NCBI GenBank assembly: GCA_002440665.1
Contig: DJUX01000044.1
Location: 1-58,525, forward strand
Direction of reading: 5' to 3'
DNA length: 58,525 bases
From: Dechloromonas sp. UBA6271
GTDB lineage: Bacteria > Pseudomonadota > Gammaproteobacteria > Burkholderiales > Rhodocyclaceae
A program made the position numbers and the translations under genes. Shown one piece after another: positions 16,559-25,600 of this stretch. Every line of letters starts with the position of its first letter. Position 1 is the first letter of the stretch. A model generated the notes under the pieces. It had not been told where the DNA came from and ran no database searches. It saw only the letters and a program-made list of their open reading frames with translations.

Positions 16559-17563
16559 TCACCGCAAAACCAGCAAGCCCCCAAGGATTAGTCCCGCAAG
16601 AAATACCGTTTCGGCAGCCAGCATCACTACAGGACGCCAGCCAAGGCTGGCCAGTTGCTGGAGCGATGTCTTGACGCCGAGAGCAGCAATCGCCACCACC
16701 AGGCACCAGCGGGAAAGGTGGGACACGATATCGGTCACCGGTTTCGGAATGATCCCGATGCTGTTGATCACCACCAACAGCGCGAAGCCCACCAGGAAAC
16801 CCGGAAGCAGCGGCGGCCTGGTACCGGTTTCGCCGCCTTGACGGCGGAACAGCATGGAGAAGACCAGCACGACCGGCAACAGCATCGCCACACGCAGCAG
16901 CTTGACGAAGGTGGCGCTGTCACCGACTTCCGGGGAAATCAGGTAGCCGGCGGCGACGACTTGGGCGACGTCGTGGATAGTTCCGCCGAGAAAAATCGCG
17001 GTGGCACCGGGATCGAGCCCAAGGGCGCGGGAAATCGTCGGATAGGCAACCATTGCCACGGTCGACAGCGTCGTTACGCCGACCACGGTGAACAGCGTAA
17101 ACTGCTGGTTTTCCTCGGTTTTCGGCATAACGGCGGAAATTGCCAGGGCGGCCGAGGCGCCGCAGATGGCGACGGCACCTCCGGTCAGCAGGCCTTCCGT
17201 CCTCGGTCGGCCAAGGAGGCGGCCGAGCAGCGCACCGAACAGGATGGTCGCCACCACGCCCCCGATCACCATCAGCATCGGTACGGCACCAAGCCCGGAG
17301 ATCTGTTCGACGGTGATGCGCGCGCCGAGCAGCGCCACCCCGAAGCGCAGGATATGGCGCGAGGCGAAGTCGATGCCGGCCTTCACCTTCTCGCCGTTGG
17401 CGGCGAAGTTGAACGCCATGCCGAAGAACAGGGCATAAAGCAGTTGCGGTCCGCCCTGGTGTTCAGAGACGAAGGTGGCGGCCAGCGCGATGGTGATCGC
17501 GGTCAGTACGCCTGGCCAGATCGCCGGCCAGTCGGGAAGTTGCAGTCGGGAAGTCAGAATCAT
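16559..17563 (-). CDS. YeiH/UPF0324 family putative sulfate exporter
   Basis: 334 residues from ATG 17563, with about ten membrane spans. Family landmarks include YALFFGMAFN, FASRHILRFGVALLGARIT, GGAVAICGASAALAIS and FLGGTIHDVAQVVAAGY. Members are predicted inner-membrane anion exporters. Convergent with the cox operon, separated by 133 bases. A weak hairpin (CGCC/GGCG at 16476-16488) followed by four T lies in that gap and may end the cox transcript. Confidence 0.85.
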   Translation of the reverse strand: MILTSRLQLPDWPAIWPGVLTAITIALAATFVSEHQGGPQLLYALFFGMAFNFAANGEKVKAGIDFASRHILRFGVALLGARITVEQISGLGAVPMLMVIGGVVATILFGALLGRLLGRPRTEGLLTGGAVAICGASAALAISAVMPKTEENQQFTLFTVVGVTTLSTVAMVAYPTISRALGLDPGATAIFLGGTIHDVAQVVAAGYLISPEVGDSATFVKLLRVAMLLPVVLVFSMLFRRQGGETGTRPPLLPGFLVGFALLVVINSIGIIPKPVTDIVSHLSRWCLVVAIAALGVKTSLQQLASLGWRPVVMLAAETVFLAGLILGGLLVLR

Positions 17564-17594
17564 GATCGCTCGCGAAAAGTTTTCTTGCCCTGCC

Positions 17595-19574
17595 CTAGCC
17601 ACCGAAGGCGCGCGCCTGGGCCGGCGTCTTCAGCAGGAAATGCGACAGCGCGGGGATGAGAACCAGGGCACCGATCATGTTCCACAGGAACATGAAGGTC
17701 AGCAGGATGCCCATATCGGCCTGGAACTTGATCGGCGACCAGGCCCAGGTCACCACCCCGGCGGCCAGCGTGATGCCGACCAGCGCGACCACCTTGCCGA
17801 CGAACTGGATCGAGCGCTTGTAGGCGATGGCGAGCGAGGCGCCGGCGCGTTGCTGTGCCAGCTGGATGCTCAGCAGGTAGAGCGCGTAATCGACACCGAT
17901 CCCGACCCCCAGCGCGATGACCGGCAGCGTCGCCACCTTGACGCCGATGCCGAGCATCACCATCAGGGCTTCGCAGAGGATGGATGTCAGGATCAGCGGC
18001 ACGATGGCGACGACCACCGCGCGCCAGTTGCGGAAGGTGATGAAGCAGAGGGCGATGACCGCGAGATAGACGTAGATCAGCATCTCGGTCCATGCCTTCT
18101 TGACGACGATGTTGGTTGCCGCCTCGATCCCGGCATTGCCGGCGGCGAGCATGAACTGGCGCTCCGGCGTCGAATGTTCCTCGGCGAAGCGGGCCGACTC
18201 GGCGACCACCCGGTTCAATGTTTCCGCCCGGTGGTCGCTCAGATAGGCAATCACCGGCATCACTGAACAGTCGTTGTTGAACAGGTCGGGGTTGTTCACT
18301 GAGGCCTGCTGGGCACCGTAGTTCAGGATGTCCTGGTTGCGCGCCAGGGTCAGCCATTTCGGGCTGCCCTCGTTGGAACCAGCGGTGATCTGGCGCACCG
18401 CATTGCCGAGGAAAACCGTCGTCTGCACACCGGGCAACTGCTGCAGATCCCAGGCCAGGCGATCGGCTTCGACCAGCGTCTGATAGTTCAGGCACCCTTC
18501 GGCCGCCGTCTTGACGATCACCGCGAACTGGTCGCTCGACAGCGAATAGCTGCCGGCGATGTAGGCGTTGTCGCGGTTGTAGCGCGAATCGGCACGCAAT
18601 TCCGGCGCCCCTTGTTCGAGATCGCCGATCTTCAGCTGCAGGCTGACGACGAAGCCGGCCACCGCCAGGAGCAACGCCACAATAATCGCGCCCAGCGCCC
18701 AGCGCCGCTCGGTAAAGCGCTCGAGACCGCGCCACAGTGCAGCGAAGCCGCCCCGCCCGTCGTCCGACTCGGCCCGCAGGCTGCGTTCGGCTGCCGCCGT
18801 GCTGACGCCGGTATAGGAGAGGAGCACCGGCAGCAGGATCAGGTTGGTGAAGATCAGCACCGCGACGCCGAGGCTGGCGGTCAGCGCCAGATCCTTGATG
18901 ACCGGGATGTCGATGACCATGAGCACGGCAAAGCCGACGGCGTCGGCGAGCAGCGCCGTCATGCCGGCGAGGAAGAGACGGCGGAAGGTATAACGGGCGG
19001 CGACCAGGCGGTGCGTGCCGCGGCCGATGTCCTGCATGATGCCGTTCATCTTCTGCGCCCCGTGCGAAACGCCGATGGCGAAGATCAGGAAGGGAACGAG
19101 GATCGAGAACGGGTCGAGTTCGAAGCCGAACAGCGCCACCAGACCGAGCTGCCAGACGACGGCAACGACCGAGCAGGCGATCACCAGCGCCGTGCTGCGC
19201 ACGCAGCGGGTATAGAGATAGATGATGGCGATGGCGATCGCGGCGGCGATGGCGAAGAAGGTCATCACCTTGGCCAGGCCATCGATCAGGTCGCCGACCA
19301 GCTTGGCAAAGCCGACCATGTGAATGCGTACGCCCGGCGCGCCATCCTTGGCGGCGGATTCAAAGCGGTCGCGAATGTTCTCCTCGAGCACCCGGGAGAG
19401 TGCCTGGTAGTCGATCGCTGCGCCGGTGGTCGGGTCCTTGTCGAGCAGCGGCACGACGATCATGCTCGACTTGAAGTCGTTGCCGACGAAGCGCCCGACG
19501 ATGCCCGAGCGGGCGATGTTGAGCCGCAACTGCTCGGTAGCCTTGGGGGAGCCATCGTAGGAATCGGGCATCAC
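17595..19574 (-). CDS. RND/MMPL-type exporter, C-terminal fragment downstream of an amber codon
   Basis: 659 residues from the first ATG after the break. Contains the periplasmic loop, four or five central membrane spans (FFAIAAAIAIAIIYLYT; FLIFAIGVSHGAQKMNGI, the sterol-sensing/RND motif), a second periplasmic loop and the last five spans. Homologues of this hydrophobe-exporter-like RND group are single proteins of about 800 residues. Here a TAG at 19584-19586 stands in frame between this part and the N-terminal part (joint span 17595-20030, 811 residues if read through). Last gene of the YCF48-DUF1329-DUF1302 operon. Could be translated by reinitiation, be dead, or be a base-call error. Confidence 0.85.
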   Translation of the reverse strand: MMPDSYDGSPKATEQLRLNIARSGIVGRFVGNDFKSSMIVVPLLDKDPTTGAAIDYQALSRVLEENIRDRFESAAKDGAPGVRIHMVGFAKLVGDLIDGLAKVMTFFAIAAAIAIAIIYLYTRCVRSTALVIACSVVAVVWQLGLVALFGFELDPFSILVPFLIFAIGVSHGAQKMNGIMQDIGRGTHRLVAARYTFRRLFLAGMTALLADAVGFAVLMVIDIPVIKDLALTASLGVAVLIFTNLILLPVLLSYTGVSTAAAERSLRAESDDGRGGFAALWRGLERFTERRWALGAIIVALLLAVAGFVVSLQLKIGDLEQGAPELRADSRYNRDNAYIAGSYSLSSDQFAVIVKTAAEGCLNYQTLVEADRLAWDLQQLPGVQTTVFLGNAVRQITAGSNEGSPKWLTLARNQDILNYGAQQASVNNPDLFNNDCSVMPVIAYLSDHRAETLNRVVAESARFAEEHSTPERQFMLAAGNAGIEAATNIVVKKAWTEMLIYVYLAVIALCFITFRNWRAVVVAIVPLILTSILCEALMVMLGIGVKVATLPVIALGVGIGVDYALYLLSIQLAQQRAGASLAIAYKRSIQFVGKVVALVGITLAAGVVTWAWSPIKFQADMGILLTFMFLWNMIGALVLIPALSHFLLKTPAQARAFGG

Positions 19575-19583
19575 CGGGCCGCC

Positions 19584-20030
19584 CTAGAAGCCCTCCTCGG
19601 TGATTTCGGTCCAGCGTACCGACGGGGTCCACAACGACTTCAGCCAGGCGCGGTCAACCCCCGGCGTGAGGAACAACTCGTCGTTGATCTTGCGCAGCGT
19701 TTCCTGGTACTTCGGGTCGAAGATGTCGCCGTCCGGGTTCTCGACGACGATGCGCAGCACATTGCCGAGGCCGCGAAGCTCGGCGCGATTGTCGAGGTAG
19801 TTCTTGATGTAGGGCTGGCCCTGTGGAATCATCTTCTCGAAGCTGGCGTTCAGTGACAGCTTCGTGACCGCGCCGAACAGGAGCACGAGGGTGACCAGCG
19901 CGCAGGCGATGACGACCGCCAGCCGGTTGTTGAAGATTGCCCGTTCGAGGGCGGTCCCCGAGTTGGGGTTGAAATCGGTCAGGGTCCGCACAATCGGCAT
20001 GCGGTCCATGAGGTCTGTGGCTACGGCCAT
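19584..20030 (-). CDS. RND/MMPL-type exporter, N-terminal fragment ending at an amber codon
   Basis: 148 residues from ATG 20030 (MAVATDLMDRMPIVRTL). One membrane span (about 45-65, VVIACALVTLVLLFGAVT) and the start of the first periplasmic domain (NASFEKMIPQGQPYIKNYLDNR), ending EITEEGF before TAG at 19584-19586. The same frame continues without any shift as GGPVMPDSYDGSP into the downstream fragment, so a single base change (for instance CAG to TAG) explains the split. 49 bases downstream of the YCF48-like gene. Confidence 0.8.
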   Translation of the reverse strand: MAVATDLMDRMPIVRTLTDFNPNSGTALERAIFNNRLAVVIACALVTLVLLFGAVTKLSLNASFEKMIPQGQPYIKNYLDNRAELRGLGNVLRIVVENPDGDIFDPKYQETLRKINDELFLTPGVDRAWLKSLWTPSVRWTEITEEGF

Positions 20031-20079
20031 CGCTTGGTTCTCCTGTCTCTGCTTTTTTGAGTATTGGTGTTCTGCTTGC

Positions 20080-21156
20080 TTACTGGATCGCCTGGGCGCG
20101 CACGCCACGGGCGCCGACAATCACGGTGCCGTCATTGCCCAGGCAGGCGACCGCCGAGGCCGGGCTGGCCTGCTCCACCTTGATCGGGCGGAAGCTGGCG
20201 CCGGCGTCGTCGCTGACCAGCAGGCGGCCGGCCTGGCTGACGAGGACGAGACGCTGGTTGCCGCAGCTGGCGGCACCGGTGATGCCATCCTGCAGGCCGG
20301 TCTCGATCTTCTGCCAGGCTTTGCCGCCGTCCTGGCTGCGGAAGGCGTGGCCGCGCAGGCCATGGACCAGGACTGCGCCGTCGCCGCCGGTGACACCGAA
20401 GAAACTGCCCTTGTAGCCGGTGTCGAGCGCAACGAAGCGCTTGCCGCCGCCGTTCAGCTTCAACACCGTGCCCTGCTCGCCGACGATGTAGAGCGCGCCG
20501 CCGACCTGGCGGATGGCATAGAGGTGCAGGCGGTTGGGGTTCTCGGTGCGGTGAAACCACGGCTCCCAGCTCTTGCCACCATCAGCGGTACGAAAGATCT
20601 GGTTGAAGGCACCGACAATGAAACCGTTGTTCTCGTCGGCGAACCAGACGTCGAGGAAGGGATTCTCTGCCCCCTGGGCGCCGATGCGCTTTGCTTCGTC
20701 GACCAGCATGGCTGCGGCATCGGGCGAACCGAGGGTGCCGGCAGCGGCCTGTTCCGCGTAGTAGTTCGCCAGCAGCTGGCCGGCGCTGCGCCCGTCGAGC
20801 TGACGGGTCCAGGTGGCACCGCTATCTGCCGTGTGCAGCACCACGCCGTCATGGCCGACCGCCCAGCCCTGCTCGACGGTCGGGAAAGTGACCGCCACGA
20901 GATCGGAACTGACCGGCACTCTGGCCTGCGTCCAGGTCTTGCCGCCATCGTCCGAATAGACGATGTGGCCGCGCTGGCCAACGGCGACAACACGCTTGCC
21001 GGCGCTGGCGACGCCGTTGAGCAGCGACTTCGTTGCGAAGGCGCTCTCGCGGGCCGGGGTGTCGAGCACGTCACGGTAATTTGCGGCGGCGGAGGCCGCC
21101 AGCGGCAGCGTCAGCGCGAGCGCAACGAGCGGAGAAACGATCTTCCGGAGGGACAT
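20080..21156 (-). CDS. exported YCF48/BNR-repeat beta-propeller protein
   Basis: 358 residues from ATG 21156. Signal peptide (MSLRKIVSPLVALALTLPLAASA) followed by repeated BNR/Asp-box elements: YSDDGGKTW, HTADSGATW, RTADGGKSW, SQDGGKAW and VSDDAGASF. This is the YCF48-like seven-bladed propeller related to the photosystem II stability factor Hcf136. Periplasmic. In proteobacteria it accompanies RND, DUF1329 and DUF1302 genes in clusters for hydrophobic compounds; its job there is unknown, perhaps assembly or scaffolding of the envelope complex. Confidence 0.85.
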   Translation of the reverse strand: MSLRKIVSPLVALALTLPLAASAAANYRDVLDTPARESAFATKSLLNGVASAGKRVVAVGQRGHIVYSDDGGKTWTQARVPVSSDLVAVTFPTVEQGWAVGHDGVVLHTADSGATWTRQLDGRSAGQLLANYYAEQAAAGTLGSPDAAAMLVDEAKRIGAQGAENPFLDVWFADENNGFIVGAFNQIFRTADGGKSWEPWFHRTENPNRLHLYAIRQVGGALYIVGEQGTVLKLNGGGKRFVALDTGYKGSFFGVTGGDGAVLVHGLRGHAFRSQDGGKAWQKIETGLQDGITGAASCGNQRLVLVSQAGRLLVSDDAGASFRPIKVEQASPASAVACLGNDGTVIVGARGVRAQAIQ

Positions 21157-21221
21157 GGCTTGCCTTGTCGAAAATAGGCCGGTTACGGGTGTCGACCGCA
21201 ACCGGCCTCGTGGGAGAGGAA

Positions 21222-22568
21222 TTACCGGATGCCGGCGCCGGCCAGCGCGTCGGGCGACCACTCGCTATCTTTTGCCGGTTTGCCCGGGCGCATGCCGCCG
21301 GTTTCGGCGGTGTAGCCAGACAGCGAGTAGGACCCGGCGATCAGGTCGTAGAGACCATGCATGTCGGCCCACGGCGCCGACGCCTCGTAGCTTGGCGTCT
21401 GGTAGGCGAAGCCGGCGCGGAACAGCTGGCCGCGTGCGTCGTACTGGTCGGAGGCCAGGATGGTCCAGGAATCCTCGTCGATGTAGAAGGTGCGCTTGCT
21501 GTAAATGTGGCGCTTGCCTTCGCGCAGCTTCGCCTCGACGACCCAGACGCGGTGCAGTTCCCAGCGGACCTGGTCCGGATTGATGAACTTCGGCTTCAGC
21601 AGATCATCCTTGTTGGAAGCGAAGGCCATGCGGTAGGTGTTGTACGGGACGTACATTTCCTTCTTGCCGACCAGGTTGAAATCGAAGCGGTCCATCGAAC
21701 CGTTGAACAGGAATACGTCGTCGAAGGTCGAGGTGCCGCCGGTGCCCGGGTTCGGGGTATCGAAGGAAAAATCCGGAGCGATCTTCACGCGGCGCTGGCC
21801 GGGCAGGTATTGCCAGGCACGGCGATCCTTGTCGGTGTAATCGAGCGGATCGATAAGCATCAGCGCCTCACCGGCGCGGCGGGCCGGGCCGGTGTAGGTG
21901 ATGCGTTGTTTGTAGTAGGTTCCCGACTCGGCCTTTTCGGCTTCCCAGTACGGATACTCCTGGACAATTAAACCCTCGGTCGACACCGAAGGGCGCCCCG
22001 AGGCGTCGATGTTCCAGTTGCGGTATTTGATGCTGTAAGCCACACCCTGGTAGCGGACGAGATGGTTCCACATCACTTCGTAGCCGGTCTTCGGGATCGG
22101 GAACGGGATGCCGGCATGGCAGCCTTCCATGGAGCGTCCGGCGTTGCTCGTCTTGGCGCTGACGGCACACTTGGCGGTGGTATCGGTGACGGCCTTTGGA
22201 TAGGCGACGCTGCGCTGGGTCTTGTAGACGTCGATCCGGTAGTCCGGATTCTTCTTCATCAGCGCCTTGGTGCCTTCGGTCAGCTTGTCGGCGTATTTGT
22301 CCATGTTCTTGGCGTCGACCGCGAACATGGGCTTGTCGTCGGCGAAGGGGTCGGGACGCAGGCCGTCGCCGGCCTTGTACGTCGCCGGGGCCTTGGTCAG
22401 TCCGCCGGCGTAGGCCGGGATCGAGCCGTCCTTGTTTCCGGCCTTCTCGGCGCCGGTGGCGGTCAGGGTCGAGCCGAGCTGTTTCGCCTCGTCGGCGCTG
22501 ACGCCGGCCAGGGCGGCGCCGGAGGCGGACGCCAGTGCGGCGATCAATAGGGTTTTCTGGAATCGCAT
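21222..22568 (-). CDS. DUF1329 outer-membrane lipoprotein-sorting-like protein
   Basis: 448 residues with a signal peptide cleaved after about residue 21 (ASGAALA|GVSADEAKQLG). The mature protein is the DUF1329 family: LGSTLTATGAEKAGNKDGSIPAYAGG, PRRAGEALMLID region, RAWQYLPGQRRVK and RRTFYIDEDSW. The fold is predicted LolA/LolB-like, able to hold a hydrophobic ligand in the periplasm. AGGAGA upstream; 11 bases from the DUF1302 stop, so tightly co-transcribed. Confidence 0.88.
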   Translation of the reverse strand: MRFQKTLLIAALASASGAALAGVSADEAKQLGSTLTATGAEKAGNKDGSIPAYAGGLTKAPATYKAGDGLRPDPFADDKPMFAVDAKNMDKYADKLTEGTKALMKKNPDYRIDVYKTQRSVAYPKAVTDTTAKCAVSAKTSNAGRSMEGCHAGIPFPIPKTGYEVMWNHLVRYQGVAYSIKYRNWNIDASGRPSVSTEGLIVQEYPYWEAEKAESGTYYKQRITYTGPARRAGEALMLIDPLDYTDKDRRAWQYLPGQRRVKIAPDFSFDTPNPGTGGTSTFDDVFLFNGSMDRFDFNLVGKKEMYVPYNTYRMAFASNKDDLLKPKFINPDQVRWELHRVWVVEAKLREGKRHIYSKRTFYIDEDSWTILASDQYDARGQLFRAGFAYQTPSYEASAPWADMHGLYDLIAGSYSLSGYTAETGGMRPGKPAKDSEWSPDALAGAGIR

Positions 22569-22579
22569 GAGTTGTCTCC

Positions 22580-24355
22580 TCAGAACGTGGTTTTAAGAGT
22601 CAGGCTGATGAAGTCACGGTCCTTCAGCAGCGACGTGAAGCCGTTTTGCGTGATGTTCTGCGCGCCCAGCGCACCGCTGGCGCCGTAGTCGTTGATGCGG
22701 CCGAAATAGCCGATGTACTTGAGGTCGACGCGGTGCTTCTGGAAGATGTCGAAGCCGAGGCCGGCACTGAAGTTGCCGTTGCCCTGGTTGCCACCGAAGG
22801 TCGTCGCCGCGTTACCGCTCAGGCCCATCGAGAAGGTCATCGGCGCCGACATGTCGACACCCGGCATGACCTGGTACCAGGTCGGCGTAAAGCTGGCGCC
22901 CATGCCGACGTAGTTCTTCGTCGCGCAGCCGTCCCACTTGTCGCCGGCCTGCGCCGTCGGCTTGTTGAAGGTGCAGCCCTTGTAGCCGACCGCCTGGAAG
23001 GTTTCGGCGCCACTGGTGACGTCGAGCCACTGGCTCCAAACCAGTTCGAGCGCCCACGTGGCGGCATCGAACACCGGGGTATCGGGAAGAATGCCGACGG
23101 CGTTGACCAGGCCGTGCATCGTGTTGCCGCGCGGACCGGTCGTTTCGCCTTCGCTCGGCATCGGGACGTTGAACGGATTGGTGCCGGGCACGCCGAGAAT
23201 CTTGGACAGCAGCGGCGTGTTGTGACGGTAGGACAATTCGCTGCCGAAGCTGATGCCGCCGATGTTCTTGGCGAAACTGACACCGTAGAGGTCGACGCCG
23301 TCGGCGTAAATCAGGTTGTACTGGCTGAAGGCCGACAACGGCACGTAATTCGGCCGTGCCGCCGTTCCGACGTTGCGCAGGGTCTGCTGCGTCACCAGCC
23401 CTTGCGGCAGCTTGTCGGCATAGCGGCGGTAATAGACGCCGACGGTGCCGTCGATCGCTTCCGGCGACCAGCGGGCATTGAGGCCGAATTCGCCATTGCG
23501 CTGCGCCGGCTCGAACGGGTTGCCGCGGGTATAGCCGACGCCGGGCGCCAGCAGGATGCGGTCAGGGCCGTTGAAAACGAAGTCGACTGGACCGAGGTAG
23601 GTACCGCCTTCCGGGAAGCGGTAGGCTTCCCATTCCAGGAAATACTGGGCGCCCAGCGAGAGGGTATCGGTTACCTGAACCTGGCCGGAAACCTGGTTGA
23701 GCGGGCGGAACAATTCCTTGGCCTCGACGCCGGGCGTCGCGAAGCCCTTCTGCAGGTCGAGCGGCATCTGTGAGTAGGAAATGCCGTGCAGGGCGCCGCC
23801 GAGAAAGAGCGATTCGCCCCAGAACACGGTGTGGCGGCCGGCACGCACCTTGACCGGCGTCTCGGCAACGTCGAAGTTGGCGAAGACGAAGGCATCGAGG
23901 AGCTCGCCGGACGGGCCACGATAGTATTGTTCGATATAGGGACTGAACACCTGGTTCGGGTAGCTGGAAATGCCGGCCCGGGCGAACTTGGGGTTGGCGC
24001 CGCTGGCCGTGCCGTAGGCGCCGTCACCCCAGGCCGCGCCGCTGAGGCGGAAGCCGAGCTGCTTCTTCCAGGCGAAGTCGAATTCGGAGAACAGGTCGAG
24101 GCGATTGGTAACCAGGTCGCCCTTGTCGAAGAGATAGGTACCTTCGTCCGAGGCGATGTTGTTGCCGATCAGGTTGTTGCGGTTCTTGACGCGCACCCCC
24201 GCGTTGTAGCGGATAGTGGTATCCAGGCGCATTTCAATGTCCTCGTTGCCGACATCGATTTCAAATGCGAACGCATTGCTGCCGGCGCCAAGCACCGCCA
24301 TCGCCAAGGCAATTGGGCGCATACGGCGTTGCAAACCTCTCTCTTGTTTCTGCAT
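22580..24355 (-). CDS. DUF1302 outer-membrane protein
   Basis: 591 residues from ATG 24355. Signal peptide (to about NAFAF) and then a protein with alternating beta-strand pattern ending in SLTLKTTF, a terminal Phe typical of outer-membrane barrels. DUF1302 proteins are predicted porin-like channels and regularly pair with DUF1329. First gene of the RND-YCF48-DUF1329-DUF1302 operon, expressed from the region 24356-24683 that carries C-run/G-run inverted repeats. Transport of a hydrophobic substrate across the outer membrane is inference. Confidence 0.87.
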   Translation of the reverse strand: MQKQERGLQRRMRPIALAMAVLGAGSNAFAFEIDVGNEDIEMRLDTTIRYNAGVRVKNRNNLIGNNIASDEGTYLFDKGDLVTNRLDLFSEFDFAWKKQLGFRLSGAAWGDGAYGTASGANPKFARAGISSYPNQVFSPYIEQYYRGPSGELLDAFVFANFDVAETPVKVRAGRHTVFWGESLFLGGALHGISYSQMPLDLQKGFATPGVEAKELFRPLNQVSGQVQVTDTLSLGAQYFLEWEAYRFPEGGTYLGPVDFVFNGPDRILLAPGVGYTRGNPFEPAQRNGEFGLNARWSPEAIDGTVGVYYRRYADKLPQGLVTQQTLRNVGTAARPNYVPLSAFSQYNLIYADGVDLYGVSFAKNIGGISFGSELSYRHNTPLLSKILGVPGTNPFNVPMPSEGETTGPRGNTMHGLVNAVGILPDTPVFDAATWALELVWSQWLDVTSGAETFQAVGYKGCTFNKPTAQAGDKWDGCATKNYVGMGASFTPTWYQVMPGVDMSAPMTFSMGLSGNAATTFGGNQGNGNFSAGLGFDIFQKHRVDLKYIGYFGRINDYGASGALGAQNITQNGFTSLLKDRDFISLTLKTTF

Positions 24356-24683
24356 TGCTGTCTCTTCCTTCCTCTTTTGATTGAATATTGGAGTCTTGAA
24401 CCCCGATGACTGCATGAGGGTAATTATCCGGACTGCCGTCTGAGACACCCCCCCCGAGAACGGGGGGAGAACGCCTTCAATCCCCCCCACTTTCCTCAAA
24501 GGGGATCGCGTTGCCATGCAGTACGTTCGACCGTTGAACTCGCCCATGGCGCCGGCCGTTCAGGAGGGCGACTAGCAAATCAGGGCGCCCTCGCCGGTTT
24601 CCTCGGCGAAACGTATCTGGTCTGGACGGGCTGTTTGAACCAGCTCACGCACCGCGATCAATTGCCGTGTTGCGGCAGCTTCG
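24356..24683. promoter_or_regulatory. promoter region of the envelope cassette, with C-run/G-run inverted repeats
   Basis: The 328-base gap upstream of the DUF1302 gene. Two G-rich elements stand out. One has eight C at 24448-24455, GAGAAC, then six G at 24462-24467. The other has seven C at 24482-24488 and GGGG at 24501-24504. The first matches the arrangement found upstream of the MalT-type regulator gene at 31428-31448. MalT-class regulators are known to bind G-rich boxes of the form GGGGATGAGG, so these are candidate operators. At 24572-24690 the minus strand also has a 38-codon open string (LIAVRELVQTARPDQIRF...) that looks coding-like but lacks a convincing start. Confidence 0.45.
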
Positions 24684-25508
24684 TCAGACGATCATTCCAC
24701 CGTTTGGACTGATGGTCTGGCCGACCAGGTAGTGGTCGTCGCTGGCCAGATAGACGGCCAGCGAGGCGTACTCCTCGGGCCGGCCCAGGCGGCCGAGCGG
24801 AATCAGCTGATGGATTCCGTTGCGCCCTTCCTCGGTCAGGCTCGCCAAGTAGGACTCCATCGGTGGCGTCAGGACGCCCCCGGCGGCGATGGCGTTGACA
24901 AAGATGTTGGCACCGGCGACCTCGATGGCAACCGACCGTGTAAATGCGAGTACGGCGCCCTTGGTCGCGCAGTAGGCGGGATGAAAGGCGCTGAACCCCC
25001 CGATGCCGGCAATCGAGGCGATGTTGATGATCTTGCCTGTCTTTCTGGGTTCCATGATGCGCAGCGCTTCGCGGGTACAGTAGAAGACACCATGGACGTT
25101 GACGCCCCAGTACTTGTGCCATTCCTCATCGGGGAAATCGCGGGTCACGCCGAGCGACTCCTTGGGAACTGGCGTGGTCATCATCCGGTAGAAGCGGGAG
25201 CGCATCGCCTCGTTGCGCGGACCGGACTGCACCAGTGCCGCATTGTTGACCAGGATGTCGAGCGTGCCGAAGGCGGCGACTGTCTTCCTGAACAGGGCGG
25301 CAACGCTGTCGACCGAGGAAACATCGCAACTGACACCGAGGCAACTGGCGCCGGCCGCCTCGATCTCGGCCCGGACCGCCGGCAGGACGGCGGCGTTGAT
25401 GTCAGCGATGACGATGCTTGCACCTTCGCGAGCCATCGCCAGGGCGATGGCCTTGCCGAGACCTTGGGCGCCACCGGTGATCAGCGCAACCTTCTGATTG
25501 AGTTTCAT
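24684..25508 (-). CDS. short-chain dehydrogenase/reductase
   Basis: 274 residues. Classical SDR: nucleotide motif TGGAQGLG at 11-18, the acidic residue of IADI that favours NAD(H), NNAA, and the active-site Ser (NIASIAG) with YCATK. The loop between NNAA and the active site is longer than usual (about 25 extra residues, SGPRNEAMRSRFYRMM...), which may shape substrate binding. Strong AGGAGGAGG upstream. Last gene of the BKACE-CMD-SDR operon. Oxidation or reduction of an alcohol/ketone intermediate is likely; the substrate is unknown. Confidence 0.9.
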   Translation of the reverse strand: MKLNQKVALITGGAQGLGKAIALAMAREGASIVIADINAAVLPAVRAEIEAAGASCLGVSCDVSSVDSVAALFRKTVAAFGTLDILVNNAALVQSGPRNEAMRSRFYRMMTTPVPKESLGVTRDFPDEEWHKYWGVNVHGVFYCTREALRIMEPRKTGKIINIASIAGIGGFSAFHPAYCATKGAVLAFTRSVAIEVAGANIFVNAIAAGGVLTPPMESYLASLTEEGRNGIHQLIPLGRLGRPEEYASLAVYLASDDHYLVGQTISPNGGMIV

Positions 25509-25600
25509 GCCCCCCTCCTCCTGGTTCGGATCAGCAAACCACCGTTCATACTGGTCACCTCGCCGATGCAGTAGTCCGGTGAGGTCAAAGCCAGCGCACT

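Noticed and set aside
22646..23773. 375-codon open frame on the plus strand inside DUF1302
   Set aside because: Antisense to a clear signal-peptide-bearing outer-membrane protein; residue mix is Val/Ala/Arg-rich without family motifs.
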